Source: Acidithiobacillus_B sp049965315 (GTDB taxonomy: Bacteria; Pseudomonadota; Gammaproteobacteria; Acidithiobacillales; Acidithiobacillaceae). From it: 51,089 bases of DNA. Position 1 is the first letter of the stretch. Every line of letters starts with the position of its first letter. Of this stretch, positions 1-7,616 are shown one piece after another. Below the pieces are notes generated by a model that had not been told where the DNA came from, did not search any database, and saw nothing but the letters and a program-made list of their open reading frames with translations. The translations under genes and the position numbers were made by a program. The stretch lies in assembly GCF_049965315.1 (NCBI RefSeq), contig NZ_JBMFWL010000010.1, positions 1-51,089 on the forward strand, written 5' to 3'.

Positions 1-2
1 AC

Positions 3-365
3 GTGCCCTTTGCCGAAGCCCATGTGGTCATCCAGGTCAGCCAGGATGATCCGGCCCGCTGGGATCTGATCCTCAACAATGCCCAGAACATGCTCAACTA
101 TTTCGGCCAGTCGAAGGTGCAAATCGTGATCGTCGCCTTTGGACCGGGCCTGAAGATGTTCCTGGCCGACAGCCCCGTGGCCGAGCGCATTGGCGCCCTG
201 AATGCCGAGGGCGTGGAGTTTGATGCCTGCCACAACACCATGCTGGCCATGTCCAAGAAGCTGGGGCACATGCCGGATCTGGTTCCCCAGGCCGTTATCG
301 TGCCTGCCGGCATCGTGCGCATCATGCAACTGGAGGCCCACGGCTTCCAGTACATAAAGCCCTAA
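3..365 (+). CDS. DsrE/DsrF-like family protein (5' end at window edge)
   Basis: A 120-residue DsrE-family protein. It has the fold's typical opening beta strand (AHVVIQVSQDD), a helix (NNAQNMLNYFG), and a second strand ending in VAFGPGLKMF. The DsrE/F/H and TusB/C/D fold occurs in sulphur-relay proteins and in many uncharacterised small proteins. One cysteine is visible (FDACHNTM), in the position often occupied by the reactive cysteine of sulphur-carrying members, so sulphur trafficking is possible but not shown. The frame opens with GTG at base 3, so the true start may lie before the window. A strong terminator follows the stop codon by about 25 nt, so this is the last gene of its transcript. 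Confidence 0.75.
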   Translation: MPFAEAHVVIQVSQDDPARWDLILNNAQNMLNYFGQSKVQIVIVAFGPGLKMFLADSPVAERIGALNAEGVEFDACHNTMLAMSKKLGHMPDLVPQAVIVPAGIVRIMQLEAHGFQYIKP

Positions 366-391
366 ACACCTTTTTCCCTCTCCATCCTCTG

Positions 392-436
392 GGCGCAGAC
401 GGTCGTTACGGATAACGACCCGATGCGCCTTTTTTT
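392..436 (+). terminator. Rho-independent terminator after the DsrE-like gene
   Basis: A nested hairpin: outer arms GGCGCA (392-397) and TGCGCC (424-429), a symmetric GAC/CGA internal loop, and inner arms GGTCGTTA (401-408) and TAACGACC (413-420) around a CGGA loop. Seven T residues (430-436) follow directly. It lies just downstream of the DsrE-family stop codon. Confidence 0.8.
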
Positions 437-629
437 GGCCGGTTCGCCACCACCCGCGGGCCTATCAGATTTTCCTAGACGATTATAAAGAGGCTTGCGC
501 TTTCCTCCGGCGTACCGGCTGCAGTATCCTGAAAAAGGCAGGACCCGATAAAGTCGGGGCCTTGGCCATGGATTTCCGCCTTTTGGCGCATCGACCAGAC
601 TTGGGGATGTGGACGAGGGAAGCAGAGCA
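437..629 (+). other. Upstream region of the DUF202 gene with a short hairpin
   Basis: About 190 nt without a gene between the terminator and the DUF202 start. A TATAAA at 484-489 could be a -10 element, but no good -35 is visible. Further on, CCCGA and TCGGG flank a TAAAG loop, with GG and CC pairing outside an A/G mismatch (about 541-560). I could not match this to a known riboswitch. Confidence 0.3.
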
Positions 630-962
630 TTGAACAAATTACCCTATGATAACTTTAATCCGCGCGAATTCATCCTGCGCGACTGGCTGGCCCTGGATCG
701 CACGGTGCTGGCCAACGAACGGACCTTCCTCGCCTATAGCCGCACGGCGCTGACGCTGGTGCTGGCGGGTCTGACCTTCATCCGCTTCTTCGGTCCGGAC
801 ATCTGGTCCACCATCGGTTACGTCTGCATCGTCCTGGGCACCGGGGTCTGGCTGACGGGTTTGAAGCAGTACCTGCACATGCTGGGGCATTATCGCGCCC
901 TGACCGTGATTGAAGAGCAAACCTTGCGCGAGGAACGGGAGTCGGGGGCCCTGCCTTCCTAA
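630..962 (+). CDS. DUF202 (YidH-type) inner-membrane protein
   Basis: A small membrane protein of the DUF202/YidH family. The cytoplasmic N-terminus carries the family signature DRTVLANERTFLAYSRTAL, followed by hydrophobic segments around LTLVLAGLTFIRFFG and TIGYVCIVLGTGVWLTG and a charged tail. Function in this family is unknown. The TTG at 630 is preferred because GAGGGA lies about 9 nt upstream; an in-frame GTG at 609 would add seven residues but has no well-spaced ribosome binding site. The stop codon overlaps that of the convergent marC-family gene (shared CTAA at 959-962). It has its own long upstream region (437-629). Confidence 0.75.
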   Translation: MNKLPYDNFNPREFILRDWLALDRTVLANERTFLAYSRTALTLVLAGLTFIRFFGPDIWSTIGYVCIVLGTGVWLTGLKQYLHMLGHYRALTVIEEQTLREERESGALPS

Positions 963-1624
963 ACGCCGGGATGCACCAGGCCCGGAAACAGGGCGGCGAG
1001 GCCGTTGCCGATGAAGGTGACGGCAATGGCGGCGAGGAGAAGGCCAAAGATCCGGGTGGCGATGTTGATGCCCGTCACCCCCAGGCGCCGCGACAGGGGC
1101 AGGGCCAGGCGCAGGGCGGCATAAGCAACGGCGGCGGCGGCCAGCACATCCAGGGTGAGGAGGATGTCCGCCAGCCAGGATGCCGACTTGTGGTGGGCAA
1201 TGATGACGGTGCTGATGGTGCCGGGACCGGCCAGGAGGGGGATGGCGAGAGGCACCACGCCTACGGCCTCCTTTTGCATGCCCTCGGCGGTTTCTTCCGG
1301 GGTGTGACGGTAGCGGCTGGATTTGGCCTGCAACATACTGAAGGCCAGCAGCATGAGGACCAAGCCGCCCGCCACCTGGAAGGCGGCGATGCTGATCCCG
1401 AAAAAACGCAGGATGTATTCTCCCAGAAAGGCGGAAATGAGCAAAACGACGGCAACGGCCTTGGCTGCCAGGCGGGCGGTGGCAAGGCGTTGCTGGGGAT
1501 CTTCATCATTGGTCAGCGCAATGAAGATGGGCACCGCGCCGATGGGGTTGAGGATGGCCAAAAGGGCGATCAAGGTCTGCAAGGCAGCGTGCAGATCGCT
1601 GCTGATCAAGGGTGCACCGGTCAT
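959..1624 (-). CDS. MarC family integral membrane protein
   Basis: A MarC-family (UPF0056) membrane protein. Hydrophobic segments run throughout, beginning with LQTLIALLAILNPIGAVPIF, whose NP-x-G-x-x-P motif is characteristic of the family. A second hallmark, PLAIPLLAGPGTIST, lies in the middle. The biochemical role is not established; early links to multidrug resistance were not confirmed. The ATG at 1624 was chosen because it leads directly into the first conserved segment. The longer reading frame to 1726 adds 34 residues without family resemblance. It is convergent with the DUF202 gene, sharing overlapping stop codons. Confidence 0.85.
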   Translation of the reverse strand: MTGAPLISSDLHAALQTLIALLAILNPIGAVPIFIALTNDEDPQQRLATARLAAKAVAVVLLISAFLGEYILRFFGISIAAFQVAGGLVLMLLAFSMLQAKSSRYRHTPEETAEGMQKEAVGVVPLAIPLLAGPGTISTVIIAHHKSASWLADILLTLDVLAAAAVAYAALRLALPLSRRLGVTGINIATRIFGLLLAAIAVTFIGNGLAALFPGLVHPGV

Positions 1625-1708
1625 GGCCGCTCGCTTCGTTTCCCCACAGCATGGACCCTGCCAGGCGCCGAATCTTCCGCCTGGGGATGCCGATGAAAAA
1701 ATGGGACC

Positions 1709-1737
1709 TTGAAAAATCCCGCGCAAGGTCGTATTTA
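1709..1737 (+). promoter_or_regulatory. Predicted sigma-70 promoter of the fmdB-type gene
   Basis: TTGAAA (1709-1714) and TATTTA (1732-1737) are separated by 17 nt, about 30 nt before the start codon. A ribosome binding site, GGGGAG, precedes the ATG at 1770 by about 6 nt. Confidence 0.5.
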
Positions 1738-1769
1738 ATAAGCATTCATTGATAGATTAGGGGAGTAAG

Positions 1770-2027
1770 ATGCCAACTTATGAGTATGTATGCAAGGAGT
1801 GTGGCCATCGTTTCGCGGTGGAGCAGCGCATGACCGAGGCGCGCCTCACGGATTGCCCGCAATGCGGAAAGCCGGCGCTGGAGCGGGTCTTGAGTGCGAG
1901 CGGCTTTGCGTTGAAGGGCTCGGGATGGTACCAAACCGATTTCAAGGGCGGTAGCAAGCCAAGCGAAGACAAGGGCGAAACAGCGGTTCCTCCGCCCTGT
2001 GCCGGGGGCGCCTGCACCTGCCATTGA
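1770..2027 (+). CDS. FmdB family zinc-ribbon protein
   Basis: An 85-residue FmdB-family protein. It begins MPTYEYVCKECGHRF and carries two CxxC knuckles (CKEC and CPQC), which form a zinc ribbon in the first 40 residues. The rest is a low-complexity tail ending in a cysteine-rich CAGGACTCH. The family takes its name from a putative regulator of amide or formamide metabolism, but these small zinc-ribbon proteins have no settled function. Here the gene is followed by a terminator and then by aspS; fmdB-aspS adjacency is common in Proteobacteria. The tail cysteines could add metal binding, but that is speculation. Confidence 0.85.
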   Translation: MPTYEYVCKECGHRFAVEQRMTEARLTDCPQCGKPALERVLSASGFALKGSGWYQTDFKGGSKPSEDKGETAVPPPCAGGACTCH

Positions 2028-2065
2028 CGCCCTTCGGGGATCAGGGCAGTCTTCCGTTTTTGAAC

Positions 2066-2095
2066 GGGCCTCCCGGGCGGGGTGGCCCTTTTCTT
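2066..2095 (+). terminator. Terminator between fmdB-type gene and aspS
   Basis: Arms GGGCC (2066-2070) and GGCCC (2084-2088), with CCC and GGG pairing inside, are followed by TTTTCTT (2089-2095). Confidence 0.6.
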
Positions 2096-2118
2096 ATCCA
2101 TGAAGGACAGAACGCGGC

Positions 2119-3909
2119 ATGCGGACACATTATTGCAATGCGATTCAAGGGGATCTGGTCGGTCAGCGGGTGACCCTCTGCGGCTGGGCGCAGAAATGCC
2201 GGGACCATGGTGGCGTCATTTTCATCGACCTGCGCGACCGCGAGGGCGTGGTACAGGTGGTGGCGGATCCGGATCAGGCGGAGGCCTTTGCCCTGGCGGC
2301 GGAGATTCGCAGCGAATATGTGCTGCAGGTGACCGGCCCTTTGCGCCCGCGACCGGCGGGGACGGAAAATCCCCACTTGCCCAGCGGCGCGCTGGAACTC
2401 GCTGCGGAAAGCATCGTGATCCTGAATCGCGCCGAGCCCCTGCCTTTCCCCCTGGATGAGGAGGAGGTGGCGGAAAACCTGCGCCTCAAATACCGCTACC
2501 TGGATCTGCGCCGGCCGGAGATGCTGGCGCGGCTGCGTTTGCGCCATCGCACGACGCAGTTTGTGCGCAATTTCCTCGACAGCGAGGGTTTCGTGGACGT
2601 GGAAACACCGGTACTGACCCGTTCGACACCGGAAGGGGCGCGCGATTACCTGGTGCCCTCCCGTACCCAGCCGGGACACTTCTTTGCCCTGCCCCAAAGC
2701 CCGCAGCTCTTCAAACAGCTCTTGATGGTGGCGGGCCTGGATCGCTATTACCAGATTACCAAGTGCTTCCGCGACGAGGACCTGCGCTCGGATCGCCAGC
2801 CGGAATTTACCCAGATCGATCTGGAGGCATCCTTTGTGGACGAGCAGGCGGTCATGGATGTGGCCGAGCGCATGATTCGCGAACTGTTCGCCCACACCCT
2901 CGGGGTGACCCTCCCCGCGGCCTTTCCGCGCATGACCTACGCCGAGGCGATGCGCCGCTTTGGCGTGGACCGGCCGGATCTGCGCAATCCTCTGGAGCTT
3001 ACGGAACTCACCGATCTCATGGCCGCGGTGGACTTCAAGGTCTTCCGCGAGGCGGCCCTGGGGGCCGATGGGCGGGTGGCCTGCCTGCGCCTGCCGGGCG
3101 GCGCCGCGCTGACCCGCTCGCAGATTGACGCCTATACGGAGTTCGCTGCCATTTATGGGGCCAAGGGCCTGGCCTGGATCAAGGTGAACGCCGTGGATCA
3201 GGGTGCGGCGGGTTTGCAGTCGCCCATCGTGAAGTTTTTGCCCGAAGCCGCTTTGACGGAGATCCTGGCGCGCAGCGGCGCCGCGGCCGGCGACATCCTC
3301 TTCTTTGGCGCCGACGGCAAGAAGGTGGTCAACGAGACCCTGGGCAACCTGCGCAACCGCCTCGGTGCCGACCATGGTCTGCTGGCGGGCGACTGGCGAC
3401 CCGTCTGGGTCACCGATTTTCCCATGTTTGAGTACGATGCCCGGGAAGGACGCTGGACGGCCACCCATCATCCCTTCACCGCCCCGCAGGCGGGGCATGT
3501 GGAACTCCTCGGCAGCGCCCCCGGGGAGGCCCTGGCGCGGGCCTATGATCTCGTGCTGAACGGCAACGAGATTGGCGGCGGCAGCATCCGCATTCACCAG
3601 GAAGCCGTGCAGGAACGGGTCTTTGCGGCCCTGGGAATCGCGCCGGAAGAAGCTCGTGCGAAATTCGGCTTTCTGCTGGATGCCCTGCGCTATGGTGCGC
3701 CGCCCCATGGCGGCCTGGCCTTCGGCCTGGATCGCCTGGTCATGCTCATGACCGGGACGGACACCATCCGCGACGTGATCGCCTTCCCCAAGACGCAAAA
3801 GGCCGGATGCCTGCTCACCGAGGCTCCCGGGACGGTGGCGGAGGCGCAGTTGCGCGATCTCGGCATTCGGCTGCGTCCCGGCGTGGGGAGCGATGTTCAA
3901 AATCCCTAA
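2119..3909 (+). CDS. aspS: Aspartyl-tRNA synthetase, probably non-discriminating (Asp/Asn)
   Basis: Class II aspartyl-tRNA synthetase of 596 residues, the usual bacterial length. Residues 1-105 form the OB-fold anticodon-binding domain. The catalytic core shows motif 2 (FRDEDLRSDRQPEFTQID) and motif 3 (GGLAFGLDRLVMLMTG), with the bacterial GAD insertion between them. It attaches aspartate to tRNA-Asp. The OB-fold reads RDHGG, with His at about residue 30. In Pseudomonas aeruginosa a His at this place belongs to enzymes that also charge tRNA-Asn with Asp, whereas discriminating enzymes such as E. coli AspRS have Leu there. So this one probably also makes Asp-tRNA(Asn) for amidation by GatCAB; that is inference. 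The 3' end overlaps nudB by 17 nt. Confidence 0.97.
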   Translation: MRTHYCNAIQGDLVGQRVTLCGWAQKCRDHGGVIFIDLRDREGVVQVVADPDQAEAFALAAEIRSEYVLQVTGPLRPRPAGTENPHLPSGALELAAESIVILNRAEPLPFPLDEEEVAENLRLKYRYLDLRRPEMLARLRLRHRTTQFVRNFLDSEGFVDVETPVLTRSTPEGARDYLVPSRTQPGHFFALPQSPQLFKQLLMVAGLDRYYQITKCFRDEDLRSDRQPEFTQIDLEASFVDEQAVMDVAERMIRELFAHTLGVTLPAAFPRMTYAEAMRRFGVDRPDLRNPLELTELTDLMAAVDFKVFREAALGADGRVACLRLPGGAALTRSQIDAYTEFAAIYGAKGLAWIKVNAVDQGAAGLQSPIVKFLPEAALTEILARSGAAAGDILFFGADGKKVVNETLGNLRNRLGADHGLLAGDWRPVWVTDFPMFEYDAREGRWTATHHPFTAPQAGHVELLGSAPGEALARAYDLVLNGNEIGGGSIRIHQEAVQERVFAALGIAPEEARAKFGFLLDALRYGAPPHGGLAFGLDRLVMLMTGTDTIRDVIAFPKTQKAGCLLTEAPGTVAEAQLRDLGIRLRPGVGSDVQNP

Positions 3910-4342
3910 GTCCATCCTGGTGCTGATCCATAGCGGCGATCAGGTCTTGCTGCTGGAGCGGGTGCAACCGGAGGGCTTCTGGCAATCGGTGACGGGCAGC
4001 CTGGAGCCTGGGGAGGACTGGCGCACGGCCGCGCTGCGGGAGCTTGCCGAGGAGACGGGTTTTGCCGGCGCGGGGCTGGTGGATACGGGAGTAAGCCATC
4101 ATTTTCCCATCGTGCCGCCGTGGCGGGATCGCTATGCCCCGGACGTGGGCGAGAATGAGGAACATATTTTTGCGCTTGCCTTGGCGGAGACGCGCACACC
4201 CCGCCTGCAGCCCCGGGAGCATCGGGCATTTCGCTGGCTGCCGGCCAGGGAGGCGGCGGCGCGAACGGGGTCATGGACCAATCGGCTGGCGATACTGGAT
4301 TGCTGTGGCCTGACCCTTGACGATGTTCAACAGTCTCCTTAA
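3893..4342 (+). CDS. nudB: Dihydroneopterin triphosphate diphosphatase (Nudix)
   Basis: A 149-residue Nudix hydrolase. The Nudix box is complete (GSLEPGEDWRTAALRELAEE, then TG), with the REL-x-EE catalytic glutamates. The opening MFKIPKSILVLIHS and the ending region with W-x-NRLAILD resemble NudB, which removes pyrophosphate from dihydroneopterin triphosphate in folate synthesis. NudB commonly follows aspS in gammaproteobacteria, which supports the specific call over a generic Nudix enzyme. The start codon lies inside aspS, so the two are probably translated from one message. Confidence 0.85.
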   Translation: MFKIPKSILVLIHSGDQVLLLERVQPEGFWQSVTGSLEPGEDWRTAALRELAEETGFAGAGLVDTGVSHHFPIVPPWRDRYAPDVGENEEHIFALALAETRTPRLQPREHRAFRWLPAREAAARTGSWTNRLAILDCCGLTLDDVQQSP

Positions 4343-4364
4343 CGTAAGGTTTTTATAGGAAGTT

Positions 4365-4387
4365 CGAAAAAACAGTCCGCTTTTTCG
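4365..4387. promoter_or_regulatory. Inverted repeat upstream of nadA
   Basis: CGAAAAA (4365-4371) and TTTTTCG (4381-4387) form a 7-bp inverted repeat around a 9-nt centre, about 25 nt before the nadA start. It could be an operator or part of a weak terminator after nudB. No repressor gene for NAD synthesis is in the window. Confidence 0.3.
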
Positions 4388-4411
4388 CGCTTTCATGATG
4401 AGGGACCTGCC

Positions 4412-5509
4412 ATGAGTGTTGAGACGGTGGTTTTCCATGGACTTCCGCGCGCCGACGCGGCCACGGTGGATGCGCGCATCCGCAGGGCCAAGGCGGCGCT
4501 TGGGGGGCGTGTGGTCATCCTCGGCCATCATTACCAGCGCGAGGAAGTCTACCGTCATGCGGATTTTCATGGAGATTCCTTGCAACTGTCCCGGGCAGCG
4601 GCGCAGCAGGAAGCCGAGTTCATCGTCTTCTGCGGCGTGCATTTCATGGCCGAGGTGGCGGACATCCTGAGCCGGCCGGAGCAGGCCAGCATCCTGCCCG
4701 ATCTCAATGCCGGTTGCGCCATGGCCGATATGGCCGACATGCCCGCCGTGCAGCGGGCCTGGGATGAGCTGTCAACGGTCCTGGACCCCGACGAAGCGGT
4801 CACCCCCGTGACCTATGTCAACTCCTCGGCGGCCCTCAAGGCCTTTTGCGGTGCCCATGGCGGTACCGTCTGCACCTCCTCCAATGCCCGCAAGGTCTTG
4901 GAATGGGCCTTCGCCCGGCGGGGCAAGGCGCTCTTCTTCCCGGATCAGCACCTGGGACGCTGGACCGGCCACCAACTGGGCATTCCGCTGCGCGACATGC
5001 CGGTCTGGGATCCGACCCAGCCCTTGGGCGGCCTGACCCCGGAAGAAATACATCGCGCCAGGATCCTGCTCTGGAAGGGCCATTGTTCCGTGCACCAGAT
5101 GTTTCAACCGGCCCACATCGAACGCTGGCGCGCGGCCCATCCCGAGGGGCGGGTCATCGCCCATCCGGAGGCGGCCTTTGAGGTCTGCGCCATGGCCGAT
5201 GCGGTGGGCTCCACCGATTTCATCATTCGTACCGTGAAGGCGTCGGCACCGGGAACGGAGTGGCTGGTGGGTACGGAGATCAACCTCGTCACGCGGCTTG
5301 CGGAAGAGGTGCGGAAGGAGGGGAAAAGCGTCGAGTTCATGTCGCCCATGGTGTGCATGTGTTCCACCATGTTCCGCATTGACCCGGAACATCTGGCCGA
5401 TACCCTGGAGGACCTGGCGGCGGGGCGGGTGGTCAACCGCATCCGCGTCGATCCCGATACCGCGGCCCTGGCCAGGGTGGCCCTGGATCGCATGCTGGCC
5501 GTTTCCTGA
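4412..5509 (+). CDS. nadA: Quinolinate synthase A
   Basis: Quinolinate synthase of 365 residues. This [4Fe-4S] enzyme condenses iminoaspartate with dihydroxyacetone phosphate to give quinolinate, the pyridine-ring step of NAD synthesis. Visible family motifs are VVILGHHYQREEVYRHADF near the N-terminus, FCGVHFMAEVADIL with the first cluster cysteine, GGTVCTSSNA in the middle, and MVCMCSTMFRIDP near the C-terminus with the last. The ATG has AGGGA at a good distance. The partner genes nadB and nadC are not in the window. The next gene begins 6 nt after the stop. Confidence 0.95.
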   Translation: MSVETVVFHGLPRADAATVDARIRRAKAALGGRVVILGHHYQREEVYRHADFHGDSLQLSRAAAQQEAEFIVFCGVHFMAEVADILSRPEQASILPDLNAGCAMADMADMPAVQRAWDELSTVLDPDEAVTPVTYVNSSAALKAFCGAHGGTVCTSSNARKVLEWAFARRGKALFFPDQHLGRWTGHQLGIPLRDMPVWDPTQPLGGLTPEEIHRARILLWKGHCSVHQMFQPAHIERWRAAHPEGRVIAHPEAAFEVCAMADAVGSTDFIIRTVKASAPGTEWLVGTEINLVTRLAEEVRKEGKSVEFMSPMVCMCSTMFRIDPEHLADTLEDLAAGRVVNRIRVDPDTAALARVALDRMLAVS

Positions 5510-5515
5510 GCCCCC

Positions 5516-6136
5516 TTGTCCGCCACCCGTCCCGCCCTCGACGCTCCCGATCAGCAGCAGGAATGGTCCCTCCTGCAGCGCAGTCTGCATGCACTGGTTG
5601 TGGCATACGCCAGCGTCTATCAGGGAGCCCGCTGGGAGCCCAGCACCCTGCCGGAGGAGGGGGCCGCCATTCTCGCCTGCAACCATGTCTCGGTGCTTGA
5701 CCCGCTGCTCCTCGTCGCCAGCAATCACCGCCTCATCTCCTTCCTGGTGGCCCAGGAGTACTACGACAAAAAATGGGTGCGTCCGCTGCTGGACCTCAGC
5801 CATTGCATTCCGGTGCGCCGGGATGGCCGCGATGTCCAGGGCCTGCGTCGGGCGCGGCAGGTCCTCATGGACGGGCATGTGCTGGGGATCTTCCCCGAAG
5901 GCGGCGTCAACCGCCAGGGCGTCCAGGCGGGAATTGCCTGGCTGGTGAAGGAGAGCGGCGCGGCGGTGGTGCCGGCGCGCATCATCGGCGCGGAGCAGGG
6001 CAGGAGCGATCTGCGCACCTGGCTGCGGCGCCAGCATCCTCTGCTGCGCTATGGGGTACCCCTGCATTTCCATCGCGATGCCGCAGCGGGGGAGGTCCTC
6101 GGGGCCATCATGAGCGCCATCGCCACCCTGGCATGA
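5516..6136 (+). CDS. PlsC-like 1-acyl-glycerol-3-phosphate acyltransferase
   Basis: A 206-residue acyltransferase of the PlsC/LPLAT family. The catalytic HX4D motif is present as NHVSVLD, followed by the acceptor-binding motif FPEGGVNRQG and a VVPARIIG segment. Such enzymes move acyl chains onto lysophosphatidic acid or related acceptors at the inner membrane. Length fits a soluble-type PlsC without long membrane anchors. The start is a TTG, 6 nt after nadA, with no clear ribosome binding site, so translation may depend on nadA. The exact acceptor cannot be read from sequence. Confidence 0.8.
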   Translation: MSATRPALDAPDQQQEWSLLQRSLHALVVAYASVYQGARWEPSTLPEEGAAILACNHVSVLDPLLLVASNHRLISFLVAQEYYDKKWVRPLLDLSHCIPVRRDGRDVQGLRRARQVLMDGHVLGIFPEGGVNRQGVQAGIAWLVKESGAAVVPARIIGAEQGRSDLRTWLRRQHPLLRYGVPLHFHRDAAAGEVLGAIMSAIATLA

Positions 6137-6162
6137 CGGCATTGCCCGGCATGGGTTATCAT
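6133..6162 (+). promoter_or_regulatory. Predicted promoter for the first structured RNA
   Basis: ATGACG (6133-6138) and TATCAT (6157-6162) are separated by 18 nt. This predicts a transcript start at about 6169-6171, exactly where the structured RNA begins. Confidence 0.5.
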
Positions 6163-6170
6163 TCGCCCAG

Positions 6171-6273
6171 ATGCGGCAGTTGGCACGAGTGCTTGTTGCC
6201 CTGTGGCCTTTGCCTGTGGTTCCAGGGCGCAGACCAAGGTCGCGGCAAAACACCCGTGCCAACCGCCGTTTTT
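6171..6273 (+). ncRNA. Structured RNA, copy 1 (unrecognised family, ends in terminator)
   Basis: About 103 nt between the PlsC-like gene and yebC. The ends pair: CGGC (6174-6177), GTTGGCACG (6179-6187) and GTG (6189-6191) with CAC (6251-6253), CGTGCCAAC (6255-6263) and GCCG (6265-6268), interrupted only by two A/C mismatches. TTTTT follows (6269-6273). Inside, TTGCCTGT (6210-6217) and the 13-nt block GTCGCGGCAAAAC (6239-6251) recur identically in copy 2 at 20315-20427, and TTGCC can pair with GGCAA. The element has its own predicted promoter and terminator, so a small RNA is the simplest reading; a 5' attenuator of yebC or a mobile hairpin repeat are alternatives. It matches no RNA family that I know. 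Confidence 0.65.
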
Positions 6274-6313
6274 CAGGATCGACTGTTATCAACGCAGGAT
6301 AAGGAGTGCTGTC

Positions 6314-7066
6314 ATGGCCGGACATAGCAAATGGGCCAATATCAAATTCCGCAAGGCCGCGCAGGATAGCAAACGGGGCAAGATCTTTACCCGTCTGATC
6401 CGCGAAATCACCGTTTCGGCGCGGGCCGGGGGCGGGGATCCGGGCTGCAACCCGCGCCTGCGCACGGCGCTGGACAAGGCCTATGGCAACAACATGGCCA
6501 AGGACACCGTGGAGCGCGCCATCAAGCGCGGCACCGGCGAACTGGAAGGCATCGATTACGAGGAAGTCACCTACGAGGGCTACGGTCCCGGTGGGGTTGC
6601 CATCCTGGTGGAGACCCTGACCGACAACAAGGTACGCACGGTGGCGGAAGTGCGCCATATCTTTGCCAAACGCGGCGGCAATCTCGGCACTTCCGGCTCG
6701 GTGGCCTATCTCTTCAAGCGCCGGGGGCTGATCAGCTTCCCCGGCGATGCCGACGAGGACCGGATTCTCGAAGCGGCCCTGGAGGCCGGCGCCGAAGACG
6801 TGGTCCACGAGGACGAGCGCATTGCCGTTTACACCGAGGTCCAGGCCTTGCATGCGGTGGCGGCCGCCCTCGAAGCGGCCGGCCTCAAGGCCGAGGAAGT
6901 CGAATTGACCCAGATCCCCGAGACCAGCAACCCGGTCAGCGGCGAGGAGGCGGAAAAGCTCCTCAAGCTCCTCGATGCCCTGGAAGAAAACGACGACGTG
7001 CAGAATGTCTACGCCAATTACGAAATGAGCGATGAAGAAATGGCCCGCATCCAGGCCGCGTCGTGA
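6314..7066 (+). CDS. yebC: YebC/PmpR family protein
   Basis: A 250-residue YebC/TACO1-family protein. It begins MAGHSKWANIKFRKAAQD, the family signature, and has GYGPGGVAILVETLTDN in the middle. Members bind DNA as regulators or act on ribosomes stalled at proline stretches. The ATG at 6314 has AAGGAG 7 nt upstream. The longer open frame runs back through the structured RNA and is not coding. yebC-ruvC-ruvA-ruvB is a widespread gene order. Confidence 0.95.
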   Translation: MAGHSKWANIKFRKAAQDSKRGKIFTRLIREITVSARAGGGDPGCNPRLRTALDKAYGNNMAKDTVERAIKRGTGELEGIDYEEVTYEGYGPGGVAILVETLTDNKVRTVAEVRHIFAKRGGNLGTSGSVAYLFKRRGLISFPGDADEDRILEAALEAGAEDVVHEDERIAVYTEVQALHAVAAALEAAGLKAEEVELTQIPETSNPVSGEEAEKLLKLLDALEENDDVQNVYANYEMSDEEMARIQAAS

Positions 7067-7093
7067 CGGCAGAACCCGCCCGGGAAGGCTTCC

Positions 7094-7594
7094 ATGCGCA
7101 TTCTGGGTATTGATCCGGGCTCCCTGCGCACCGGTTTTGGCGTGGTGGAGGAGGGCGCGGACGGTCGGCTGCGGCATGTGGCCCACGGTTGCCTGCATGT
7201 GGAGGGCCAGCCCTTTGTGGAGCGGATCGGCGCCATTTACCGGGAACTCCGCGCGGTCATTGGCGAGCATGCGCCCGCTACGGCGGCCATCGAGCAGGTC
7301 TTCATGGCGCGCAATGCCGACTCCGCCCTCAAGCTGGGGCAGGCGCGGGGGGCGGCCCTGGTGGCATTGATCGAAGCCGGGCTGCCGGTCCATGAATACA
7401 GCGCGCTGCAAATCAAACAGGCCGTCGTCGGCAGCGGGCGGGCGCAAAAGGATCAGGTACAGCAAATGGTGCAATGGCTGCTGCAGCTTCCCGACAAACC
7501 CCAGGCCGATGCCGCCGATGCCCTGGCCTGCGCCATTTGCCATGCCCATCACGCCAGCACCCGGCGCCACTGGCAGGAACTGGCGATCCGATGA
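7094..7594 (+). CDS. ruvC: Holliday junction resolvase RuvC
   Basis: RuvC endonuclease of 166 residues. Acidic metal-binding residues are visible in LGIDPGSLRTGFG (first Asp), AAIEQVFMARNADS (Glu) and QADAADALACAIC (C-terminal Asps). It cuts Holliday junctions as a dimer, guided by RuvAB. The length is slightly short compared with E. coli but covers the whole domain. It starts 27 nt after yebC; ruvA begins 22 nt after its stop. Confidence 0.97.
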   Translation: MRILGIDPGSLRTGFGVVEEGADGRLRHVAHGCLHVEGQPFVERIGAIYRELRAVIGEHAPATAAIEQVFMARNADSALKLGQARGAALVALIEAGLPVHEYSALQIKQAVVGSGRAQKDQVQQMVQWLLQLPDKPQADAADALACAICHAHHASTRRHWQELAIR

Positions 7595-7616
7595 ACGGCC
7601 ACCGTCAGCAGCGGCC

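Noticed and set aside
2041..3915. 624-codon minus-strand frame opposite aspS
   Set aside because: Antisense to a clear aspS with all class II motifs; composition is low-complexity Gly/Gln/His.
6203..6313. Extended N-terminus of YebC
   Set aside because: The extension runs through the structured RNA and its terminator; ATG at 6314 has AAGGAG and the family N-terminus.
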